64,000 bases of DNA from Coxiellaceae bacterium. Lineage in GTDB: Bacteria; Pseudomonadota; Gammaproteobacteria; Coxiellales; Coxiellaceae. The notes under the pieces are model-generated. The model saw only the letters and a program-made list of their open reading frames with translations, had not been told where the DNA came from and searched no databases. Below, one piece after another: positions 36,252-44,800 of the stretch. How positions within the stretch are numbered: position 1 is the stretch's first letter; the number at the start of each line of letters is the position of its first letter. Both the position numbers and the translations under genes were made by a program. The stretch spans positions 124,001 through 188,000 of the forward strand of contig JARGOB010000006.1 in NCBI GenBank assembly GCA_029212925.1, in the 5' to 3' direction.

Positions 36252-36953
36252 GTGCAAACAAAACATGTGTCGAGTAGAGCATTTAATTTCATAGAGATGA
36301 TCATCTCTATTGCATTGTTAGCCTTAATTGTATTTGGGATGGTAAAGATATACGTCAGTATTACGCATGGGCGGCGTATACAGGCGGTAGCAGAAAGTAT
36401 GCAACAAAAAGGCCATTTGATTTTAACCACGCTGGATCGTTATATTCGTCAGGCGGGCGATATCAGTTGTTTGCCAGCAGACACAAACATAAGTGCAGAG
36501 CAAGCGTTAGTGGGGTACCACTGGCGAGATATGCCAGCAAAGTGGCATATTAAACCACTCGCTAGTACCGACGTGATCATTGCCGGGGAATGCACGTCAG
36601 TTAAAGGAAGCAAAAAATTTAGGCGTTTTGCGTTCTATCTTGCGTTTACCGGTCGGAAAACGAGTTTTGGTGAACCGATTTCGGCTTTGTATAAAAAAGC
36701 AATGGATTCAAAGCCAGTTGAAATTACTACGGGCCTCGATGGTTTGCGTTTCAGCTATGGTATGTCAGAACCAACAGCAAAAGATATTAATCAGTATGTT
36801 GGTGCGCCGATGGTACACGATTGGTCAAAAGTAAAAAGCGTTCAAGTGACTATTAGCTTATTAACTTATGACCCTGAACTGCAAACAGTAACGGGTTCAC
36901 GCTTGTATAAAGATTGGCATAGCTATATTGCGCTACAGAATCGGATTAAATAA
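36252..36953 (+). CDS. Type IV minor pilin, PilW-like
   Basis: 233 aa with the N-terminal methylation motif RA-FNFIEMIISIALLALIV (Glu+5). The -1 residue is again Ala rather than Gly. The C-terminal globular part contains two cysteines (SCLPAD, GECTSV). The GTG start at 36252 has a perfect AAGGAG 5 bp upstream. It resembles PilW, which sits between PilV and PilX in minor-pilin operons. Its stop overlaps the next start (TAATG). Confidence 0.75.
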   Translation: MQTKHVSSRAFNFIEMIISIALLALIVFGMVKIYVSITHGRRIQAVAESMQQKGHLILTTLDRYIRQAGDISCLPADTNISAEQALVGYHWRDMPAKWHIKPLASTDVIIAGECTSVKGSKKFRRFAFYLAFTGRKTSFGEPISALYKKAMDSKPVEITTGLDGLRFSYGMSEPTAKDINQYVGAPMVHDWSKVKSVQVTISLLTYDPELQTVTGSRLYKDWHSYIALQNRIK

Positions 36954-37237
36954 TGCGATTACAACAGCGAGGGTTCGCATTGGTGGTGGCTATGGTGCTG
37001 TGTAGCTTGGCATCGGCGCTTATGATAGCGTCTTTCCAATCGCAATGGTTAAGCCATAAATCATTACAGTATTTTGATGATCATGCGCATGCTTTTGAAA
37101 TGGCGCAGTCGCGTTTAAGCTTGCTGCGCGCATTACAACCTAACAGTAAAGATCTTCAGGTTAATGCTGAGTATCACCACGCTAAAGTCACTTTGTCCGT
37201 TCGACGGGGCTATTGGCACTATTCCGATCTTTTTTAG
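36953..37237 (+). CDS. Short PilX-like minor pilin
   Basis: 94 aa. The N-terminus QQRGFALVVAMVLCSLASAL is the PilX/GspK style: Gly at -1 and no Glu at +5. PilX proteins usually run 150-200 residues, so this one is short, and its 3' end overlaps the convergent PAP2-type gene by 50 bp. The usual partners PilY1 and PilE do not follow. The cluster may be a reduced pseudopilin tip complex or a decaying remnant. Confidence 0.62.
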   Translation: MRLQQRGFALVVAMVLCSLASALMIASFQSQWLSHKSLQYFDDHAHAFEMAQSRLSLLRALQPNSKDLQVNAEYHHAKVTLSVRRGYWHYSDLF

Positions 37238-38204
37238 TCGCCCAGTGAGCAACCCATGTTATGAATAGGAAAATGACAAATGATGCAATGATGTCGACAA
37301 GAAAGTGCATGCCTAATACAACAGTGGCAGCAATCAAGAACAAATTTAATATAATCATTGGCCAGAGGATCCACTTGATGTGCCGAAAGGCATAGGTATT
37401 AAGCAAAGCCCAAATAACATGACATGAGGGAAAGACGATTAAGCCGCATGAAATATAATTGAATTGTCGGTAGGTATGGAGAAGATAAAAGCGATTAATG
37501 CAGGTGTAGCAGGTATCATCAAAATGATAGCTGGTGAAAACAGACGCTGGGGGTAAGCTTGGCCATATATAGTAAATCATGGCAGCGATAAAAATAGCGA
37601 GCAGGCTAGCTGCAATCCATTGACGCATTTCTTTATAGCGTTTGAGTAATCCCAATATTGGCGCCACCAAACCTAGCTGAATTGTCCAGGAGTCATAACC
37701 CCAGTTTAGTAATTTATGTAGGATCACGTGTTTGTCAGCCCATTTAATAATGGCAAGCTGGTGGAAGCCCAGCGCTAGATCCCAGTTTAAGAGTTGGTAG
37801 TTTAGTAAGTTGTCTGACGGGGTTAATAATGCGGCACCACAAATTAAAAACATGGTATAGACAAACAGGATGGTATATAACAGCGAGATAAAAAACGAAC
37901 TAATGTAATGGTATTTTTTGCGTAAATTTAAAAAGCTGATATACAGCAATAAGAAACCTGCGGCGCCAGCGGGGGGGAATAGTAATATATTTGAGATGGC
38001 GGAATATTTTATGTACAGCATATTGACGATAATGATGACTGCTGCAGTGATATAGTTGACGAAAAAAAACAACCAAATGATTTTGTCTGATCTGTCCAGT
38101 TGGTTGTATGCTGATCGGATACTGCTGTTAATGTCAGGCACTTGGCAAAAAAAGTTGTATAGCCGGCGCCCAGCTGCTTTTAGCTTATGTTTCATTCGTT
38201 TCAA
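37188..38204 (-). CDS. PAP2-type phosphatase/phosphotransferase (Aur1/Ipt1-like)
   Basis: A 338-aa integral membrane protein with at least seven helices. The C-terminal part has the PAP2 active-site motifs FPSCHV (motif 2, catalytic His) and GMHFLVD (motif 3, His and Asp). YYIWPSLPPAS precedes them, as in the inositol-phosphotransferase (Aur1/Ipt1) subgroup rather than in PgpB, whose KxxxxxxRP motif 1 is not seen. It may transfer or remove phospho-headgroups of lipids. Overlaps the pilX-like gene tail to tail. Confidence 0.75.
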   Translation of the reverse strand: MKRMKHKLKAAGRRLYNFFCQVPDINSSIRSAYNQLDRSDKIIWLFFFVNYITAAVIIIVNMLYIKYSAISNILLFPPAGAAGFLLLYISFLNLRKKYHYISSFFISLLYTILFVYTMFLICGAALLTPSDNLLNYQLLNWDLALGFHQLAIIKWADKHVILHKLLNWGYDSWTIQLGLVAPILGLLKRYKEMRQWIAASLLAIFIAAMIYYIWPSLPPASVFTSYHFDDTCYTCINRFYLLHTYRQFNYISCGLIVFPSCHVIWALLNTYAFRHIKWILWPMIILNLFLIAATVVLGMHFLVDIIASFVIFLFITWVAHWATKKDRNSANSPVERTK

Positions 38205-38258
38205 AGGGTACGGTTGATTGTTAACAAGCCATATAGTAGCGGTTATTGTGTTGAATAG

Positions 38259-40136
38259 CTACGCCCTATAATTTGCTGCGGGCTCTGGTATTAAATGTGG
38301 GATGATTTTATCCAATTGTTGATGCAGTATTTGTTGTTTAGCAAGCTGTTGTTGTATTTTTGGATTGGCTCCACAAAAAAATGTGCTCCATGAGTTCATA
38401 TGGGCTTGGCATCTAGTAATACTCTGCGCTGCAGCTAGCTTTGTGGTTTGTAAGCTTTGTAATAAACTAGCAACAGGGTCAGTACTGCCGATGGTAGCAT
38501 CGAGGCATACGTTAGGAATATTGCAAAGGTGTGACCAATCAATGCCATGGGTATTAAGGTGCTCTATTATGCGGTAGGTGGTAAATACGCTGTATTCATC
38601 AACCATGGTGCCGACATACTCAATTTGTTGATCAGTCATTGTGGTTGGGTTAAATAAATTGAGCAGTTTGATTGAATCGTTTAGAAAACATTTTGCAGGT
38701 AAGAGCGCTAATTGAGCTAGGTGATCTGGACGTAATAATTCTGGTTTTATTTGTGCACACAATTCGGGTCGATTTTTTAAGCGTTGCAAGTTCAGCAGGC
38801 GATTCATTTCAATACAATCAATATCGCGCGTTTTTAATTTTCGGTATCTAAGTGGAGTTCTTGTTATGGGATCTGTTGCCATGTGCCCGGCTTGATGTGC
38901 TGTAGTTTTTAGAAACTCTAAGCCTTGTTTTGTATAAATGGCACCATTTTTTGGTGTTATTCTAAAATATTTGTTTAATGTGCGTGTAGTGACGCGATGC
39001 TCATCGGGAAGAGTATAAATAGCTTCATGTTGTGATGATTGTAAGCTCAGCAGTGGGTCGAGTGAAAATATATCTGTTTCGAATACCATATATCGTGCAC
39101 GAGAAATACTGTTATTAAAGCCGTTGCTGGCTTTGGCGGTTGCTAATGCACGGTCGATACAGTCAACCACTGCTTTTATATGCAGTTGTTTGGCTTTGTA
39201 GGGTTCAAGCTCTTGTCTTAAATCAGCTGAAGCGGGTAGATCGGCAGTGTCGTGTGATATTAAAAAACGCATATATTGTTCGTGTTGTGCGTCGAGTGGT
39301 TGCGCAGGTACGATCAATTGGTTGAGTTTGTCGCAAGCTTGTTGCAGTGTTGTTTGTATCGCTTCTAGTGATCGCGGTGATAGGCCAAATTGTGGTGATG
39401 TGTCGCTGAGAGAGGAAACAGCGCGATGTAATCGGTAACGGATAGCCATCAGTTGTTGTTGAGTATCTAATGTTGATGTTTGATTAATGGCGCGTAATTC
39501 TTGTTGAAACCCTGTAATAAGTGTTAATTCCACCGCTGATGAAGCTCCTCTGAGCTCGCGAAATACGCGCTCAATACCATTAATTTCTGTACTGATGCAG
39601 TGCTTAAGCTTGTTTTGACTGAGGTGAACAACAACCTTTTTTAAGCCGGCTTGAACTTCAGTTAATCGATCGTCAGTAACGGGGTCTATTGATCGTGAAA
39701 ATATATTGCCTGGATTCTGTTCTAAATGGATGACTAGGCTGCCGGCGCGACGACCAAAATGAAATGGGTCAGTAATGGTTATATTATGCAGTAGCTGGTG
39801 CAGACCTAAGATAGAGCGTTGCTGTGCTTCGTTTAACCTAAACCCCTCAGAAGCCATTTTAGCAATGAGCTCAGCGATGGTGTCCGTAGCATTTTGATGA
39901 ATAATTTGCAGCAATATAAACGTTTGTGCATTGGTATTGGCAATGGATTCCAATGTTTGCAGCATGTTGTGTAATACGCCTGCTTCTTTATTAAAAAAAT
40001 AGTTGGCTTCTTCTAGACTATGGAACGGGCTTTGTAATAGAACTTGTTTGCATTGTTCAAAACCACCGGCTAGATTTTCAATCAGCGGAAATCGACCGGG
40101 TATTAATGTGGCTACTTCTTCGTCTGAGATGGACAT
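38259..40136 (-). CDS. Large orphan protein, possible U-box-like segment
   Basis: 625 aa from ATG 40136, which is preceded by a run of eight G serving as the ribosome site; a TTG at 40163 would extend it. No signal peptide or membrane helix. Mostly helical, with heptad-like leucines in the first 300 residues. Around residues 405-460 the pattern GAIYTKQGLEFL, then DPITRTPLRYRKL recalls the second half of a U-box ubiquitin-ligase fold. The first half of that fold is not convincing. Candidate effector on length and composition only. Confidence 0.65.
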   Translation of the reverse strand: MSISDEEVATLIPGRFPLIENLAGGFEQCKQVLLQSPFHSLEEANYFFNKEAGVLHNMLQTLESIANTNAQTFILLQIIHQNATDTIAELIAKMASEGFRLNEAQQRSILGLHQLLHNITITDPFHFGRRAGSLVIHLEQNPGNIFSRSIDPVTDDRLTEVQAGLKKVVVHLSQNKLKHCISTEINGIERVFRELRGASSAVELTLITGFQQELRAINQTSTLDTQQQLMAIRYRLHRAVSSLSDTSPQFGLSPRSLEAIQTTLQQACDKLNQLIVPAQPLDAQHEQYMRFLISHDTADLPASADLRQELEPYKAKQLHIKAVVDCIDRALATAKASNGFNNSISRARYMVFETDIFSLDPLLSLQSSQHEAIYTLPDEHRVTTRTLNKYFRITPKNGAIYTKQGLEFLKTTAHQAGHMATDPITRTPLRYRKLKTRDIDCIEMNRLLNLQRLKNRPELCAQIKPELLRPDHLAQLALLPAKCFLNDSIKLLNLFNPTTMTDQQIEYVGTMVDEYSVFTTYRIIEHLNTHGIDWSHLCNIPNVCLDATIGSTDPVASLLQSLQTTKLAAAQSITRCQAHMNSWSTFFCGANPKIQQQLAKQQILHQQLDKIIPHLIPEPAANYRA

Positions 40137-40223
40137 AACCCCCCCCTTGTTTTTTGCTCCCAAGCAGCATCATAACAGCATGTTTTATTTTTCAATAATA
40201 CATTTAGTTTTGTTTGTGTGTTT

Positions 40224-40841
40224 TTATTGTGGTGAGGTAGACAAAGGAAAAGCTAGAGCCTGTTCTAATTCACGCATTTCAGCTGCCCTCAAAGCAGCCG
40301 CGCTTTCGCTATTTAGAATACCCAATGAGATGATGTCATCAGCGCTGGGGCCTCTAGTGGTTCTTCTCAGGGAGTTGTCTTCATCGACAGGCGCTATTTT
40401 TGATTCGCTGGTAACTGTATTGATGTGATTGTGCATCTCTTTGTTGCTATCTATTAACTTCGCCAATTCAGTTGGTTGAAAGCGCTCATTAAGTCGGGTG
40501 AGGTTAAGTTTATATTTGTCAAACCAAATTGCCAATAAATGAGCCAGGTCGCCATTTGGGTTAATGGTGATGCTATTCCCTTGTTTATCTTTGGCTAAGT
40601 TGTCATTAATCAACTGGATGCATCCCTCGGGGGTTGGTGTAGCCGTTTCACCATCGCTTATATAAGCGACAATGCTTTGATTGAGTGCGCGACAGCTGTG
40701 TATATGATGGTGGTTGTTAAGCCAAGATGTTTTGGAGTACTCATCAAGAAGTACGGCTAAATCAAGCGCGGCAGGTCTGTGCTCTTCTTCTGCAGTGCCT
40801 TTTAAGCAATTGAGATATTTATAGTACAGTGTTTGGTTCAT
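40224..40841 (-). CDS. Hypothetical protein
   Basis: A 205-aa soluble protein with no recognised domain. It has a GGAG ribosome site, a central segment GDLAHLLAIWFDKYKLNL, and a charged C-terminus ending in LSTSPQ. It is located 87 bp upstream of the 625-aa orphan and 129 bp downstream of the 540-aa orphan, all on the minus strand, so the three may be expressed together. Function unknown. Confidence 0.6.
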   Translation of the reverse strand: MNQTLYYKYLNCLKGTAEEEHRPAALDLAVLLDEYSKTSWLNNHHHIHSCRALNQSIVAYISDGETATPTPEGCIQLINDNLAKDKQGNSITINPNGDLAHLLAIWFDKYKLNLTRLNERFQPTELAKLIDSNKEMHNHINTVTSESKIAPVDEDNSLRRTTRGPSADDIISLGILNSESAAALRAAEMRELEQALAFPLSTSPQ

Positions 40842-40970
40842 TGTTCGCTCCGGTCAGATTGTGGCACGCAGGGTTTGTAAAACGGTTTAAGGTTAACAAA
40901 GTGCCATGGCATCAACTAATTGATATTTTTTATTTCGAGCTATTGATTTTGCTGAAGACTGGGTGGATTA

Positions 40971-42593
40971 TTATGTGAAAGTAGAGCTATCAGGTGTTAG
41001 TGCTAGTGTACTCGCAGCAGGAAGCTGTAGTTGTTCTATTTTCGATTTGAAGCGGCGGTAAAAATTGGCAGTATTATTGTTTCGTTGTTTACCGCAGATG
41101 CGGCGTGCGAAGAAGCCTTGGTAATCTCCTTGGGTATTTTCAGCGGTGAGTGTTACATCGTCTAATATAGCTTTACATTTTTCGATTAATTTAATCTTTT
41201 GTGTTTTATCAATTAAATTCGATTGAATGGCTGCAATCAGTGCAGTTTTTGGTGTGTCGCGGCTTTTATCTAATTCTTGCCAAATTAACTGTCGTAATTG
41301 TCGTATGTGCTTAGGTGCTTTATTGGTTGTGAAGCAGCATAGCCGTTTTCTACCATGGAAATTTCGTTCAAAAACAGGGTTTAATTGGTCTTCATTTTCT
41401 GGAAAAAGTTGTGTGATAAGCTTAATCAAAAAATCGAGGTGTTTATCATTGTCAGTTAAATTAGGAGTGATAGTGGCTTTTTGATTTTGCACTTGTCTAA
41501 AACTATTTGCCTGTCTTGTACCACCAGGTAAGTTTCTTGGGGTATTCCTCCTATTCCTTGCTTGCCTTACGCCATTACAATGCTGTTGTTGCCTTGTTCT
41601 ATGTTGAGTGATAAATTTACTTTTAATGGCATCTGTTTTTTTATTTAACTCAATAAGTTTTTCAGCTACATCAAGTAGGGCTTCACGTTCTTGGATGAGA
41701 GTTCCAATTTCAGGCATCAGTCTACTAAGGCTATGATTGATCTCCATTATATCAATTATTTTGAACATAAGGTCACTCTGGACGCCTATAGGGCTTATCA
41801 TCATTTGATCTTTTTTATAGCAGTGTGCCGGAAAGTGTTTTTGCGAGAATTTGGCATCAACGGCTATTGTTGCATCTGTCATATGACAAGGCTTACCATT
41901 TTCAGGTTTAAAACGATGACTACTGATTGTTGGTCCATGACTCAAAAGTTTGCAATGCTTCGTATATACTTTGGTAGCAAAATTATGTTTTTTAAATAGC
42001 GTTAGCATATCTTGATAAAAAGCATTTTCATCATTGAATACATGGTTGTGTTTGTTTCCTCGCCTTAAGCTTTCAAATTTCTGATTTATTATGGTAATCG
42101 CACTGTCTAAAGTATTTATATCATCAGGTTCGCTTAAGTGAAGGTTGTATTTTAATAGACATGCTCGTAAGTCCTTAACAAGACTTTCAAGTTTGTAGCG
42201 TTCTTCCTTGCACATTGTATCTAGTGAATTACTTTCTATCTGAATTTGTGAGTAAGTTGCGTTATATTTATTTGTGAAAGAAGTATATGTATTTTTTAAT
42301 AATTGCTGCATTTCGGCAGCTTGTCTTTTTAACAACTTATATTCTTCGTGATCAACAGTTTTGGTATCACCTCTTATATCACGAAAACTTGCGGGAACTT
42401 TTTGTTCTTGCTGTGCGCTATTGGTAGCAACTTGCTCATCAAGTAAGTCATCGATGAGACTGCTTGTACGACTATCCAAAGGTACAAAGTTAGGATGAAA
42501 TATTTGAATGAGTTGATTACACGATTCAGTGCTTATAGTGGCCATATCACCTCGCGTTTCTTTGGATTCGTATTGTCTGTTATTTTGGACCAT
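40971..42593 (-). CDS. Large orphan protein, candidate effector
   Basis: 540 aa from ATG 42593, chosen for the GGAGA ribosome site 6 bp upstream; the frame stays open to 42671. Hydrophilic and lysine/asparagine/glutamine rich, with a probable coiled coil around residues 90-150 (EYKLLKRQAAEMQQLLKNTY). There is a basic Arg-rich region near residue 340 (QARNRRNTPRN). No membrane segment and no known family. Confidence 0.62.
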   Translation of the reverse strand: MVQNNRQYESKETRGDMATISTESCNQLIQIFHPNFVPLDSRTSSLIDDLLDEQVATNSAQQEQKVPASFRDIRGDTKTVDHEEYKLLKRQAAEMQQLLKNTYTSFTNKYNATYSQIQIESNSLDTMCKEERYKLESLVKDLRACLLKYNLHLSEPDDINTLDSAITIINQKFESLRRGNKHNHVFNDENAFYQDMLTLFKKHNFATKVYTKHCKLLSHGPTISSHRFKPENGKPCHMTDATIAVDAKFSQKHFPAHCYKKDQMMISPIGVQSDLMFKIIDIMEINHSLSRLMPEIGTLIQEREALLDVAEKLIELNKKTDAIKSKFITQHRTRQQQHCNGVRQARNRRNTPRNLPGGTRQANSFRQVQNQKATITPNLTDNDKHLDFLIKLITQLFPENEDQLNPVFERNFHGRKRLCCFTTNKAPKHIRQLRQLIWQELDKSRDTPKTALIAAIQSNLIDKTQKIKLIEKCKAILDDVTLTAENTQGDYQGFFARRICGKQRNNNTANFYRRFKSKIEQLQLPAASTLALTPDSSTFT

Positions 42594-42751
42594 CGTTATC
42601 TCCAATACATACTTAGTCGCAAATCTTGTAATAATGTTTATTATATCGATGCAATAAATGAGATGCATCATTATTGATCAGATCGATAATTCGAATGAAA
42701 TAGAATAAATGACTAGCTAGTTTAGCAGCAGAATAACTGCCTGAGCGAGTA

Positions 42752-42853
42752 AGGCTGCTAGGGATACCTTTCGAGCGGCGTGTGGTATAGGGATGTAAGG
42801 GAGCACGAGGGCAGGGAGGCCCGTTCGGGAGAAAGGTATCCCTAGCAGGCTGA
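42752..42853 (-). repeat. Dispersed palindromic repeat family C, copy 2 (inverted)
   Basis: TGCTAGGGATACCTTTCGAG runs through to GAAAGGTATCCCTAGCAGG. The reverse complement aligns end to end with 7990-8085, including the centre CCTCGTGCTCCCTTACATCC. The outer arms are longer and better paired here. It fills the gap between the 540-aa orphan gene and the enoyl-CoA hydratase. Confidence 0.8.
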
Positions 42854-42877
42854 CGTGGTTAGTGTAGCTATTTTGAT

Positions 42878-43666
42878 TTATTCCCCCGTAAACTCAGGGC
42901 TACGCTTTTCATTAAACGCGCTAATACCTTCTTCAAGATCATGGGTATTGAGTAAGCGATTATAGGCTTCTATTTCAGTATGATAGCCATCAATCGGACC
43001 TTGTTCGAGGCTAGCCAGTACGGCTTTTTTGCAATAGCGCACAGCGATCGGTGCATTTGCAGCAATTTTATTCGCGGCTTCAATCGCGGTTTCTAATAAA
43101 GCCTTGGCAGTGGTGACTTCATTAATGAGCCCCCATTCGCTAGCTTGTTTGGCGGTAAACGTTTCGCCAGTAAACATCAATTGCTTGGCACGCCGAAGGC
43201 CAACAGCGCGTTGCAGTAACTGGGTGCCCATCATGCCAGGCATTAAACCGAGCTTGGTTTCACTTTGGCCGAAAGTGGCAGCACGGCAGGCATAAGCAAA
43301 GTCACTGAGTAACACCAACTCTAAACCACCACCAAAGGCAGCGCCATTGACGGCGCTGATAATTGGGATAGGGCATTTAAGCATGGTAATCGCGGCTTTT
43401 TCTAAAAAACTGTGTTGTTCGCGCCAGACGTCACGGCTTAAATTATTACGCTCTTTTAAGTCTGCGCCAGCACAAAAAGCCTTAGTGCCACTACCGGTTA
43501 ACACGACGCATCGAATGTCATCACTTTCTTGTGAAATTTCATGCCACAGTTCATACAGGTCATGCATCATGACGCTATTAATGGCGTTATAGCTTTTGGG
43601 TCGATTGAGTGTGACTTGTAATACATGTTCACACGGCTTATGCAGTTCAAGTGTTTCTGGGTTCAA
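42878..43666 (-). CDS. Enoyl-CoA hydratase/isomerase family protein (methylglutaconyl-CoA hydratase-like)
   Basis: A 262-aa crotonase. The oxyanion-hole segments are FCAGADLKER and NGAAFGGGLELVL, with the acidic residue in FGQSETKLGL. The FCAGADLKER form is the one found in AUH/LiuC-type methylglutaconyl-CoA hydratases of leucine degradation, although general enoyl-CoA hydratases are close. It lies 31 bp downstream of eda and is probably co-transcribed, though the pathways differ. It is distinct from the FadN-type domain at 2.4 kb. Confidence 0.85.
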   Translation of the reverse strand: MNPETLELHKPCEHVLQVTLNRPKSYNAINSVMMHDLYELWHEISQESDDIRCVVLTGSGTKAFCAGADLKERNNLSRDVWREQHSFLEKAAITMLKCPIPIISAVNGAAFGGGLELVLLSDFAYACRAATFGQSETKLGLMPGMMGTQLLQRAVGLRRAKQLMFTGETFTAKQASEWGLINEVTTAKALLETAIEAANKIAANAPIAVRYCKKAVLASLEQGPIDGYHTEIEAYNRLLNTHDLEEGISAFNEKRSPEFTGE

Positions 43667-43697
43667 TATAAGGTCTCGTCGATGAATTGATGCGTGA

Positions 43698-44321
43698 TTA
43701 TACCAGTGCCAAAGCCTGCTTGGCCAATTGACTAATTGCTGACCAGTTCTTGTTTTCGATGTGATGCTCTGGGGTTAACCAGCTGCCACCAACACTAATG
43801 ACATTTGGCATGTCTAAGAAGGACTGGCAGTTATCGGCATTAATACCACCGGTAGGGCAGAACTGCATTTTATTAAACAGTGCTTGATAATTTTTCAGTG
43901 CCGATAGCCCACCTGCAAGGTTAGCTGGGAATAATTTAGCACAAGCTAAGCCATGTTCTGCGACTTTCATGACTTCCGAAGGGGTCATTACACCCGGTAA
44001 ATAAGGCATTTGTAAGTGTTCAGTGGCTGCCATGAGTTCATCGGTATTGCCAGGGCTAACGATAAAGTCGACATCCAACGCTTGCAGGGCTAATAGCTGA
44101 TCAACAGTCACAACTGTGCCGGCAGCGATACAGGCATCCGGGAATTGTTGTTTCGCTATGGCGATGGCTTCCATGGCCGCATCGGTGCGTAGTGTGATTT
44201 CCATGCAGTTAATGCCGCCGTCGATTAGCGCTTGACCTAAAGGCACAATATCGCTGGCTTGTTCGACAGCAATAACAGGTATCACGCGGTGTTGTTGTAA
44301 TAGTTCACTGATTGCAGGCAT
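43698..44321 (-). CDS. eda: 2-dehydro-3-deoxy-phosphogluconate (KDPG) aldolase
   Basis: 207 aa, the normal size for the class I aldolase that splits KDPG into pyruvate and glyceraldehyde 3-phosphate. It shows MEITLRT (catalytic Glu), AAGTVVT, AKLFPANL (Schiff-base Lys) and PTGGI (phosphate-binding). It is the last step of both the Entner-Doudoroff and hexuronate pathways. Divergently oriented across a 480-bp gap are a sugar transporter, an SDR and mannonate dehydratase, which makes a hexuronate role likely. Confidence 0.95.
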   Translation of the reverse strand: MPAISELLQQHRVIPVIAVEQASDIVPLGQALIDGGINCMEITLRTDAAMEAIAIAKQQFPDACIAAGTVVTVDQLLALQALDVDFIVSPGNTDELMAATEHLQMPYLPGVMTPSEVMKVAEHGLACAKLFPANLAGGLSALKNYQALFNKMQFCPTGGINADNCQSFLDMPNVISVGGSWLTPEHHIENKNWSAISQLAKQALALV

Positions 44322-44396
44322 TTTTCACTCTCTAATATGAAGTGGCAATATGATAACAGAATCAAAGACATTCGCTAGGCTGCATGACAAAAAGAC

Positions 44397-44561
44397 TTAG
44401 TGAGTAGTTGTTTTGGCTGAATCGTGTGCAGAAGCCAGGATGGCTGCAGGTGGGGGAGTGGCTAAGCAAAAGCGTTCATTAGCACATGGCTTTCTCTTAT
44501 GAGCATGCGAAGCTTGCCTCAATCTAGCTTGTGTTTGTTTAGTTTTACCATTCTTTTGCAT
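44397..44561 (-). CDS. Possible small basic protein
   Basis: A 54-aa frame, starting MQKNGKTKQTQARLRQASHA and then turning Ala/Pro rich, preceded by AGGA eight bases upstream. It lies in the 480-bp gap between eda and the sugar transporter. It has no known family, and only position and a plausible ribosome site support it. The rest of the gap (44562-44800) holds a putative promoter and a long leader. Confidence 0.3.
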   Translation of the reverse strand: MQKNGKTKQTQARLRQASHAHKRKPCANERFCLATPPPAAILASAHDSAKTTTH

Positions 44562-44633
44562 GGCGATAATCCTATTACACTTAATTACAACTAATTATAA
44601 ATCGGCAATGTTAAGGTATTGTTAAAAAATTGG

Positions 44634-44662
44634 TTGACTTGATAACGTGTAGTGATTTTAGT
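44634..44662 (+). promoter_or_regulatory. Putative promoter of the sugar transporter operon
   Basis: TTGACT (44634-44639) and TTTAGT (44657-44662) with a 17-bp spacer. It would give a leader of about 130 nt before the GTG start of the transporter. Confidence 0.35.
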
Positions 44663-44800
44663 GATATGCCGCTGTCAAAATTCCTTGCTTGAGTATCACG
44701 GACCAAGCTGCTACATTGTGCCGCTTAAATCTACCTGGAGTTAGGTGAAACGACGCAGATCACTTTTCAGCTAATTTCAGTTAACGCAAAAGGAACCAGC

